Below, one piece after another: positions 1 through 5,041 of a stretch of DNA of 9,680 bases. The notes beneath the pieces were generated by a model. It searched no databases. It worked only from the letters and a program-made list of their open reading frames with translations, and was not told where the DNA came from. The stretch comes from an uncultured Muribaculum sp. (GTDB lineage Bacteria; Bacteroidota; Bacteroidia; Bacteroidales; Muribaculaceae). The stretch spans positions 1 through 9,680 of the forward strand of contig CANPDS010000072.1 in the NCBI GenBank assembly GCA_947573015.1. The letters are read 5' to 3'. How positions within the stretch are numbered: position 1 is the stretch's first letter; each line of letters opens with the position of its first letter. The position numbers and the translations under genes are program-made.

Positions 1-1
1 G

Positions 2-523
2 GACACCTTCGCAGCCATGGCTCTGGCTTCGCTACCACCGGCAGCATCGGTGATGCATGACAAGCCACGCCCACGAACAGCATTTATCATCAACGGCGCT
101 ATGTGGAGAAACATTATCGGTGTGGGTATCGTGTTCTTCATATTCCTTTTCATATTGATGTGGTATATGGAGCATATCGAGATCAACTCACTGTTGGATA
201 TCGGGCGTGCCCCATTTATTCCCGCCAACAAGGGTCTCGATCCGTATGAACTGAGTCTATTCTTTACCATTTTCGTGTTTCTACAGTTCTGGAACATGTT
301 TAATGCGCGCGCATTCGCCACAGGACGCTCCGCTCTGCACCTCAAGGGATGCCGTGGATTCACTCTCATTGCATTGGCCATATTCATAGGCCAGATACTG
401 ATAATAGAGTGCGGAGGACAGTTCTTCAACGTAGTGCCACTACGCCTGAGCGACTGGATGATTATAATCGCAGGAACATCGTCAGTGCTGTGGATCGGCG
501 AACTTTTCAGACTCAAACTATAG
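2..523 (+). CDS. Calcium-translocating P-type ATPase, PMCA type, C-terminal fragment (5' end outside window)
   Basis: This is the last 173 residues of an inner-membrane cation pump; the nucleotide-binding and phosphorylation domains lie upstream of the window. The visible part starts with DTFAAMALASLPP, which matches the end of the M6 segment of PMCA/SERCA pumps. There the Asp of the N-x-x-x-D motif is a calcium ligand, and it is the first codon seen here. After a short cytosolic loop (HDKPRPR) come four hydrophobic segments fitting M7 to M10: around NIIGVGIVFFIFLF, LSLFFTIFVFLQFWNMFNARAF, GFTLIALAIFIGQILII and LSDWMIIIAGTSSVLWI. FLQFWNMFNARAF is typical of the C-terminal cation-ATPase domain of bacterial calcium pumps. 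The protein ends soon after M10, so it has no calmodulin-type regulatory tail. The frame is open back to base 2; the Met codon at 17 is internal. The family call is confident; the calcium specificity comes from family resemblance. Confidence 0.9.
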   Translation, partial: DTFAAMALASLPPAASVMHDKPRPRTAFIINGAMWRNIIGVGIVFFIFLFILMWYMEHIEINSLLDIGRAPFIPANKGLDPYELSLFFTIFVFLQFWNMFNARAFATGRSALHLKGCRGFTLIALAIFIGQILIIECGGQFFNVVPLRLSDWMIIIAGTSSVLWIGELFRLKL

Positions 524-571
524 CGGTATCTGCCATTAAAGCGTTTACTTCCCGACAGGCCAGAATACGCC

Positions 572-621
572 GCCATACTTTCAAGATGGCATATAAGTGA
601 ATGTTGTCGGATGAACAACAT
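572..621 (+). terminator. Two weak hairpins downstream of the ATPase
   Basis: GCCAT at 572-576 pairs with ATGGC at 586-590, with CTT/AAG pairing inside it and one bulged base. A second hairpin pairs ATGTTGT at 601-607 with ACAACAT at 615-621 around a 7-nt loop. Neither is followed by a clear run of T, so either could only be a weak terminator for the ATPase transcript. Nothing else is seen between the ATPase stop and the next promoter. Confidence 0.3.
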
Positions 622-699
622 AATATCAGACAGACCAATTCGATGTTGTATTAGCATTTATTAACATACGAGTACACCATTCTCGCCCAACCCCTCCGA

Positions 700-707
700 T
701 ATATTTG
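700..707 (+). promoter_or_regulatory. Bacteroidetes-type -7 promoter box of the small gene
   Basis: TATATTTG matches the Bacteroidetes -7 consensus TAnnTTTG and ends 25 bases before the ATG at 733. No TTG-like -33 box is seen at the usual distance upstream, so the promoter may depend on an activator or be weak. Confidence 0.55.
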
Positions 708-730
708 CAGTATCAATAAAAATACTGCAA
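705..730. promoter_or_regulatory. Inverted repeat overlapping the promoter and leader of the small gene
   Basis: TTGCAGTAT at 705-713 and ATACTGCAA at 722-730 form a perfect 9-bp inverted repeat around the 8-nt spacer CAATAAAA. It starts inside the -7 box and ends two bases before the ATG at 733. If transcription starts a few bases after the TTTG, the repeat straddles the start site. It could be a repressor operator, or it could fold at the 5' end of the mRNA and affect translation initiation. Confidence 0.5.
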
Positions 731-732
731 TC

Positions 733-981
733 ATGGGCGTTATACATACATCCGACATCATTTATGCCACACTCATCCAGCACGGACGAGAGATTGCCGC
801 ATATCGGTTCAGCGGCATGACAACCATGGACGATCTCATGCGCCATATACGCAAAGCAGCTGCAGGATGCATGGGACTTGTGAATCTGCGGTTACGTAAT
901 TGCAATCAGGGTTGGACTCTGGCCCGTGCTCTTATGCTCGCTCCGGCACCGGCGGTGCCGGTCCAGCTCTCCTTATTCTGA
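733..981 (+). CDS. Small hypothetical protein with a C-terminal sliding-clamp-binding motif
   Basis: This 82-residue protein is not recognised as a named family. It has no signal peptide and no membrane segment, so it is probably cytosolic. The N-terminal half (YATLIQHGREIAAYRFSGMTTMDDLMRHI) looks like two beta strands followed by a helix. A second part, GLVNLRLRNCNQGWTLARAL, looks like further strands and would make a compact alpha/beta domain. An Ala/Pro linker (APAPAVPV) then leads to the last five residues, QLSLF, which exactly match the bacterial beta-clamp (DnaN) binding consensus QL[SD]LF. The ATG at 733 lies just behind a -7 box and is the first Met of the frame. The gene stands alone, with its own promoter and downstream hairpin. 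Coding is supported by the promoter placement, a clean open frame and many third-position C and G. The role is unknown; clamp or replisome association is inferred from the tail only. Confidence 0.7.
   Translation: MGVIHTSDIIYATLIQHGREIAAYRFSGMTTMDDLMRHIRKAAAGCMGLVNLRLRNCNQGWTLARALMLAPAPAVPVQLSLF
943..961 (+). repeat. GC-rich perfect hairpin inside the 3' end of the small gene
   Basis: CCGGCACC at 943-950 pairs perfectly with GGTGCCGG at 954-961 around the 3-nt loop GGC. It lies in the codons of the Ala/Pro linker, in otherwise AT-rich surroundings. It could slow ribosomes or stabilise the 3' end of the message, or simply reflect repeated GCN and CCN codons. Confidence 0.4.
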
Positions 982-1007
982 AAAATCCTTTATCAATAAT
1001 TATATAG

Positions 1008-1040
1008 CAGGGATGACGCTAAAATAGCGTATCATCCCTG
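1008..1040 (+). terminator. Long hairpin downstream of the small gene
   Basis: CAGGGATGA plus CGCTA (1008-1021) pairs with TAGCG plus TCATCCCTG (1025-1040). This gives a 14-bp stem with a 2-nt bulge (TA, 1030-1031) and an AAA loop. It starts 26 bases after the small gene's stop. The sequence after it (TAATATTGAA) has no T-run, so it may be an inefficient terminator, an mRNA-stabilising structure or a protein-binding palindrome. Confidence 0.45.
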
Positions 1041-1046
1041 TAATAT

Positions 1047-1105
1047 TGAACTGATTCAAAATATTAAACTCAAAACTGGAGTAATCCTAAATTTAAATCA
1101 GTTCA
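1047..1105. repeat. Spaced 10-bp inverted repeat
   Basis: TGAACTGATT at 1047-1056 and AATCAGTTCA at 1096-1105 are perfect reverse complements separated by 39 bases of AT-rich sequence. It lies upstream of the duplicated promoter module. It could be a pair of regulator half-sites or a long stem-loop. No function is assigned. Confidence 0.4.
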
Positions 1106-1163
1106 TTTTATAACATTAAAAGAGTAATATACAATAGTAAAATACAATGAGGAGAATGACACC

Positions 1164-1216
1164 GCTCGGCAATGCTCAATTAGATCTGGCATTGACACGG
1201 CTAATACGTATCTTTG
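1164..1216 (+). promoter_or_regulatory. Upstream copy of the duplicated promoter module
   Basis: This 53-bp unit ends in the -7 box TATCTTTG (1209-1216) and matches the unit at 1238-1290 at most positions, allowing two single-base gaps. The place of the -33 box holds TCTG rather than TTTG, with 20 bp to the -7 box. It also carries the half-sites CAATGC (1170-1175) and GCATTG (1189-1194), 13 nt apart. It looks like a degenerate copy of the downstream promoter and may be weak. Confidence 0.6.
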
Positions 1217-1237
1217 GCTGACGCCTTAGAAACTCTC

Positions 1238-1290
1238 GCTTGGCAATGCCAAATAAATTTGGCATTGCACTCGACTTATACGTATCTTTG
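1238..1290 (+). promoter_or_regulatory. Downstream promoter of the acyltransferase operon
   Basis: A TTTG -33 box at 1258-1261 and TATCTTTG at 1283-1290, 21 bp apart, closely fit the Bacteroidetes primary sigma-factor consensus. The -7 box ends only four bases before the ATG at 1295, so the transcript should be leaderless or nearly so. The module is the second, better conserved copy of a tandem duplication with a period of 74 bp. Confidence 0.75.
1240..1268. promoter_or_regulatory. Palindromic operator-like site over the -33 box
   Basis: GCAATGCCAAAT (1243-1254) and ATTTGGCATTGC (1257-1268) form a perfect 12-bp inverted repeat with a 2-nt centre. Its left half contains a smaller palindrome, TTGGCA-A-TGCCAA (1240-1252). 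The site covers the TTTG -33 box at 1258-1261, so a dimeric repressor bound here would block RNA polymerase. The related half-sites in the upstream copy suggest paired binding sites. The regulator is not in the window. Confidence 0.6.
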
Positions 1291-1294
1291 TGCC

Positions 1295-2194
1295 ATGCTT
1301 TCGAATAAAACACAACAGACGAGCGGATCAGACGCCCTTTCAGTAGATGTCGAGGCTGTGGTCAACCAACGGTTGTCACGCTATCGCCATCTCATACCGC
1401 GATTTGCCATAAACTGGCTAAAGCGCACCATATGTCAGGATGAACTGAATGGTATTCTTTACCGTACACGCGGCAAACGCAATGCGGAATTTTGCGATGC
1501 TGTGCTGAAGGATCTTAATGTAACATATAATATAGAAGGCGTACTTCCCGATGCAAACCACCAGAGGGTGATAATAGTATGCAATCATCCCCTCGGCGCA
1601 CTCGATGGCATAACAATGATACACTGGGCGGCTGCGACATACGGTCCTGACGTGCATTTCATCGTTAACGACATACTTACTGCGGTCAAGCCACTTGAGG
1701 ATATATTCCTGCCAGTCAACCTATACGGCCGTCAATCACGGCACTCCTCAGCCGACATAGAGGCAGTGTTCCGGAGCAACTCCCCCATCATAATGTTTCC
1801 TGCCGGGCTAGTAAGCCGCAAAGGAAGAAATGGCACTATATGCGACCTTAAATGGCACAAAATGTTTGTCAATAAGGCCATCGAGTACAAGCGTGATATA
1901 ATTCCCGTGTTCTTTGATGCTCGTAATTCATCATTTTTTTATAATTTTGCAAAATTCCGCAGCAAGATAGGGCTTCGTTTCAACTTCGAGATGATCTATC
2001 TGCCACGGGAGATTTTCCGTAGCCGCGGCGCACGTTTCACCCTACACATCGGCCATACCATACCATGGCAATTGCTCGATGGAGGGCGCAAGGCGTCGCA
2101 TCAGGCACAAAAGATAAAAAAAACAGTATATAGTCTAAGCAACCAACCATACCAACCTGACGATGACGACGACGATCAATCAGCCAATAATTGA
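1295..2194 (+). CDS. glsA: PlsC-like O-acyltransferase, GlsA/OlsA-like
   Basis: This 299-residue acyltransferase probably adds the second, ester-linked fatty acid to an N-acylated amino acid, making glycine or related aminolipids at the inner membrane. NHPLGALDG at residues 97-105 is the catalytic block I in its variant form, with five rather than four residues between His98 and Asp104. VKPLEDIFLPVNLYGRQ fits block II, and FPAGLVSRKGRNG (from residue 168) is block III with Ala in place of the usual Glu of FPEG. No signal peptide is present. The ATG at 1295 is chosen because it follows the -7 box directly; a longer frame from a TTG at 1214 would run through the promoter. The protein ends in an acidic tail (PDDDDDDQSANN) that overlaps the next gene by 32 bp. 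The neighbouring OlsB-like gene supports the lipid role. The acyltransferase family is confident; the symbol and the glycine substrate are inferred from the Bacteroides pair. Confidence 0.75.
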   Translation: MLSNKTQQTSGSDALSVDVEAVVNQRLSRYRHLIPRFAINWLKRTICQDELNGILYRTRGKRNAEFCDAVLKDLNVTYNIEGVLPDANHQRVIIVCNHPLGALDGITMIHWAAATYGPDVHFIVNDILTAVKPLEDIFLPVNLYGRQSRHSSADIEAVFRSNSPIIMFPAGLVSRKGRNGTICDLKWHKMFVNKAIEYKRDIIPVFFDARNSSFFYNFAKFRSKIGLRFNFEMIYLPREIFRSRGARFTLHIGHTIPWQLLDGGRKASHQAQKIKKTVYSLSNQPYQPDDDDDDQSANN

Positions 2195-3143
2195 CCCCGT
2201 ATCAGTAGAGCTTATCGAGAACGAGCTTACACCCGACAGGCTGTTGCGCGATACCAACAAAGGCGGCAACCAGATATATATTGTGGAGGCCTTTTCCGCA
2301 CCAAATGTGATGCGTGAGATCGGACGCCTGAGAGAAATCGCATTCCGCGCGGCAGGAGGTGGCACAGGCAAAGAGTGTGACATTGATGAGTTTGACACAA
2401 TGGATCCTCCTTGCAGGCAACTCGTGGTATGGGATCCTGAGGTAAAGGAAATAATCGGAGGATACCGTTTCATTCCAGGCACGGACATCAAGCCTCTGCC
2501 CAACGGCATGCCGCGTATAGCCACAAGCCATATGTTCAGGTTCTCTGAGAAGTTTCTCACCGATTATCTGCCCTACACCATTGAACTTGGGCGCTCATTC
2601 GTGCGTCTGGAATATCAATCGACACGCGCCGGGGCAAAAGCTCTTTATGCTCTCGACAATCTTTGGGATGGCCTTGGAGCACTGACTGTGATATATCCGG
2701 AGATGCGCTACCTTTTTGGGAAGGTAACAATGTATCCGAGCTACAATGCAGATTGCCGCAACATGATACTGTATTTCCTTACCAAGCACTTTCCCGATCC
2801 CGACCGTCTGGTATGGCCGATAACACCGCTTACCACACATATGGATAATGAGGCTATGAAACGGCTGTTTATCTCCGACACATTCAAAGATAACTACAAG
2901 ATACTCAACAAAGCCATACGCGATCACGGCTACAACATACCACCTCTGGTAAATGCCTACATGAGCCTCTCGCCATCGATGAGAATGTTCGGCACTGCTA
3001 TCAACGATGAATTTGGCAATGTGGAGGAGAGTGGAATATTTTTTGTTATCGACGAAATTTTTGAAGAAAAGAAAGGGCGCCATATCGGCACGTATATCGC
3101 AACCCATCCGGTAATCAGCGACAATGCCCCGGAATCTCTCTGA
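2163..3143 (+). CDS. glsB: OlsB-like N-acyltransferase (hemolysin-related GNAT fold), GlsB-like
   Basis: This 326-residue protein resembles OlsB, which N-acylates ornithine with a 3-hydroxy fatty acid from acyl-ACP, and Bacteroides GlsB, which does so for glycine. The core motif is at residues 53-80: IGRLREIAFRAAGGGTG followed by DIDEFDTMD. Next come RQLVVWDPEVKEIIGGYRFIPG (residues 85-106) and a section with ELGRSFVRLEYQ, as in the acetyltransferase-like hemolysin family. It would act first in the pathway, making the lyso-lipid used by the upstream acyltransferase. The ATG at 2163 lies 32 bp inside the preceding gene, so the two are cotranscribed and probably translationally coupled. No upstream alternative start is needed because the conserved region begins well inside. 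The family is confident; the amino-acid substrate (glycine, serine or ornithine) cannot be read from the sequence. Confidence 0.78.
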   Translation: MTTTINQPIIDPVSVELIENELTPDRLLRDTNKGGNQIYIVEAFSAPNVMREIGRLREIAFRAAGGGTGKECDIDEFDTMDPPCRQLVVWDPEVKEIIGGYRFIPGTDIKPLPNGMPRIATSHMFRFSEKFLTDYLPYTIELGRSFVRLEYQSTRAGAKALYALDNLWDGLGALTVIYPEMRYLFGKVTMYPSYNADCRNMILYFLTKHFPDPDRLVWPITPLTTHMDNEAMKRLFISDTFKDNYKILNKAIRDHGYNIPPLVNAYMSLSPSMRMFGTAINDEFGNVEESGIFFVIDEIFEEKKGRHIGTYIATHPVISDNAPESL

Positions 3144-3162
3144 CCACAACGTACCTCTCCAT

Positions 3163-3187
3163 GGCAGATGTAAAAAATACATCTGTC
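3163..3187 (+). terminator. Hairpin at the end of the acyltransferase operon
   Basis: CAGATGTA (3165-3172) and TACATCTG (3178-3185) form a perfect 8-bp stem around an AAAAA loop. It extends by one G-U and one G-C pair to 3163 and 3187, and begins 19 bases after the N-acyltransferase stop. There is no T-run after the stem, so terminator strength is uncertain. Confidence 0.45.
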
Positions 3188-3225
3188 CACTATAAACTAC
3201 GGTTCCTCTCCGAATGTTATAACTA

Positions 3226-3386
3226 AGAAACTGTTTAAATTTATTTGATGTAGATTTAAGATGGATTATCGAATGATATTTTGTTTGTGATGAAGGAATG
3301 TAGCAGTAGCTACATGACTGAAGAACGAGCAAAATAGCATCGATAAGACGCTCAAAAGCAAAGTGAAATAAATTTAAACCGTTTCT
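3226..3386. mobile_element. MITE-like palindromic element
   Basis: The ends are 21-bp inverted repeats with one mismatch: AGAAACTGTTTAAATTTATT plus T at 3226-3246, and its near reverse complement at 3366-3386. Inside, TTATCGA...ATTTTG (3266-3283) pairs with CAAAAT...TCGATAA (3330-3346). The centre is ATGTAGC-AGTA-GCTACAT (3298-3315). The centre of this hairpin falls within a base of the midpoint of the end repeats, so the whole element can fold back on itself. It has no open reading frame, fitting a non-autonomous MITE that would use a transposase supplied elsewhere. No convincing target-site duplication is seen at the flanks. It could instead be a dispersed structural repeat or a stable RNA hairpin acting on the neighbouring genes. 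Confidence 0.65.
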
Positions 3387-3462
3387 CAGAGCCCCGGCAG
3401 TTGCTCTGATGATCGGCATACCCCTACCGGAATTTGCCCGCCATGATCATCAGCCATGGCGG
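3387..3462. repeat. Two short hairpins before the Wzi-like gene
   Basis: CAGAGC (3387-3392) pairs with GCTCTG (3403-3408), directly beside the right end of the fold-back element. CCGCCATG (3438-3445) pairs with CATGGCGG (3455-3462) around a 9-nt loop. They lie 34 to 110 bases upstream of the proposed start and may form part of the 5' leader. No T-run follows either one. Confidence 0.35.
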
Positions 3463-3496
3463 CACAACATCTACAATCGATTCACTTTATTGAGGT

Positions 3497-5041
3497 TTGA
3501 ATATATTACGCAACATCATCTACCCGGCAACTATCGCACTTAGTGCGTCAATCTTTCTCCCGGCAACAGCCCAGACCACCTTTGATTATAATGGTGAAAT
3601 ATGGATGAATGCCGGGAAAGGAGATCTTGCCCCATATGGTATCATGTCAAACCGATATGGTATCATAACCCAACCGTCAGCGACAATGTTGCGCGGAGCA
3701 GTAAAACATGAATGGGACGAATCAACAAAATGGAGCTGGTGTGTTGGAGCAGATCTGATCATGCAAGCCTCCTCGGCCACTGATTACGAACGTTATATCG
3801 AATCATCCGAAACGTGGATCGAACACGGAGTGCGTCCGTCGGCCGTACATTTGCAGCAACTATATGCTGGCATACGCTACCGTAGCGTGTTCGCTATCGC
3901 GGGTCTGAAAGAGTACAAATCGGCCATGCTCAACGACTCACTATCAAGCGGAGACTTCACACGCGGCATAAATTCACGCCCGATGCCTGGACTGGCATTC
4001 GGACTGTCGCGCTTTGTCGACATACCGTTCACACGTGGAGCACTTCAGATATCCGGGGAAATATTCTACGGACGCCCCTGTGATGACAACTGGATAAAAA
4101 GCCATTACAATTACTACAACAGTCTTATCAATACAAACTGGTGGTACAACTACAAACGTCTATATTTCCGCACCAATCCATCGCAACCACTGAGCGTCAC
4201 ATTCGGCATGCAGGCCGCATGTCAACTCGGCTACAATCTCAAACGTTATTTTTCAGGAAAATTCGGATATGCCTCTTATGACCATATCAATTTCTGGGAA
4301 GCGATAGAAATGTTGCTTCCGAGTACAGGAGAAGGATATTGGCGAGGTAACCATCTGGGCTCATGGGACATGATGGCACGATGGCGCATGCCTCAGGGAG
4401 CAGAGTTAAAAGCATATTTCCAATGGCCCTGGGAAGATGGTTCGGGTATAGGACGCCGCAATGGATGGGATGGCATATGGGGCGTGGAATACAAATCAAA
4501 TGATCCAAAAGCCATAATAAGCGGAGCCGTAATCGAATATATCGATCTAACCAACCAGTCCGGCCCGATGCACTGGGCACCAAGCGACTTTCCAGGCACA
4601 ACATTGCCTAACGAAGCCACCGGGTCCGACTCATACTACAATAACTCCAACTACAATGGCTACACATATTACGGCATGACCCTCGGCACCCCTTTCATTC
4701 CGGGTACAATATACAATCTCGACGGATATCTACGTATCGTTGACAACCGCATCAGAGGATTCCATGCGGCGGCCAAAGGATGGGCCACCCTTGACCTCGA
4801 ATACCGGGCAATGGTATCGTACCGACAGAGCTGGGGTGACTATTATACCCCACGCACTCACAAAGTGCATGACCTCTCGTGGACGCTTGAGGCAGGTTGG
4901 CATGTGGCGAAAGTGCCAGGACTGAAAGTCAGCGCTATTGCGGCGATGGATTGCGGCGACATGCTCGGCAACAATTTAGGCGGAGCTGTCTCTATTTCAT
5001 ATACCGGATCTTTTAACATTGGTGCTCATGGCAAGAAATAA
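3497..5041 (+). CDS. Capsule assembly Wzi-family outer-membrane protein
   Basis: This 514-residue protein resembles the Bacteroidales Wzi-like family, outer-membrane beta barrels linked to surface polysaccharide attachment. Residues 1-25 form a signal peptide ending in AATA-type small residues (PATA before Gln26). The mature part is rich in Trp, Tyr and alternating polar/hydrophobic strands. Family-like stretches are VHLQQLYAGIRYRSVF, GLKEYKSAMLNDSLSSGDF, INSRPMPGLAFGLSRF, the tract RLYFRTNPSQPLSVTFGMQ and the C-terminal strands ending in YTGSFNIGAHGKK. The start is a TTG at 3497: an in-frame TGA at 3491 excludes anything upstream, and the next Met lies beyond the signal peptide. GAGG sits only one base before the TTG, too close for a normal ribosome-binding site. 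The lipoprotein gene that follows overlaps by 14 bp, implying one operon. No capsule or glycosyltransferase genes are nearby, so the substrate is unknown. Confidence 0.8.
   Translation: MNILRNIIYPATIALSASIFLPATAQTTFDYNGEIWMNAGKGDLAPYGIMSNRYGIITQPSATMLRGAVKHEWDESTKWSWCVGADLIMQASSATDYERYIESSETWIEHGVRPSAVHLQQLYAGIRYRSVFAIAGLKEYKSAMLNDSLSSGDFTRGINSRPMPGLAFGLSRFVDIPFTRGALQISGEIFYGRPCDDNWIKSHYNYYNSLINTNWWYNYKRLYFRTNPSQPLSVTFGMQAACQLGYNLKRYFSGKFGYASYDHINFWEAIEMLLPSTGEGYWRGNHLGSWDMMARWRMPQGAELKAYFQWPWEDGSGIGRRNGWDGIWGVEYKSNDPKAIISGAVIEYIDLTNQSGPMHWAPSDFPGTTLPNEATGSDSYYNNSNYNGYTYYGMTLGTPFIPGTIYNLDGYLRIVDNRIRGFHAAAKGWATLDLEYRAMVSYRQSWGDYYTPRTHKVHDLSWTLEAGWHVAKVPGLKVSAIAAMDCGDMLGNNLGGAVSISYTGSFNIGAHGKK

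Larger units (their letters stand above)
982..1294. other. Gene-free regulatory stretch between the small gene and the acyltransferase operon
   Basis: No coding frame is supported here. The stretch holds a terminator-like hairpin (1008-1040), a 10-bp inverted repeat with a long spacer (1047-1105), an AT-rich segment, and a tandem promoter/operator duplication (1164-1290). A TTG at 1214 opens a frame that runs into the acyltransferase, but this TTG is part of the first copy's -7 box and the 27 residues it would add are encoded by the promoter repeats. Confidence 0.6.
3144..3496. other. Gene-free stretch with hairpins and a MITE-like element
   Basis: No coding frame is supported on either strand. 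The stretch holds a terminator-like hairpin (3163-3187), a 161-bp fold-back element (3226-3386) and two further small hairpins up to 3462. A minus-strand frame spanning 2595-3419 crosses the element and runs antisense to the N-acyltransferase; it is regarded as spurious. No clear TAnnTTTG promoter for the following Wzi-like gene was found. Confidence 0.55.

Noticed and set aside
349..600. Plus-strand frame overlapping the end of the ATPase
   Set aside because: Most of it lies in the ATPase coding sequence in another frame, and its residues look non-protein-like (His, Arg and Thr rich).
601..649. Repeated ATGTTGT words at 601 and 643 and again near 5546
   Set aside because: A 7-bp AT-rich word occurring three times at irregular positions in 9.7 kb is not enough for a repeat family or array.
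3222..3390. Target-site duplication around the fold-back element
   Set aside because: The flanking bases (TTATAA on the left, AGCCCC on the right) do not match, so no duplication can be claimed.
2595..3419. Long minus-strand frame (274 residues) antisense to the N-acyltransferase
   Set aside because: It runs opposite a well-recognised gene and through the fold-back element, has no recognisable domain and no promoter; it is a shadow frame.
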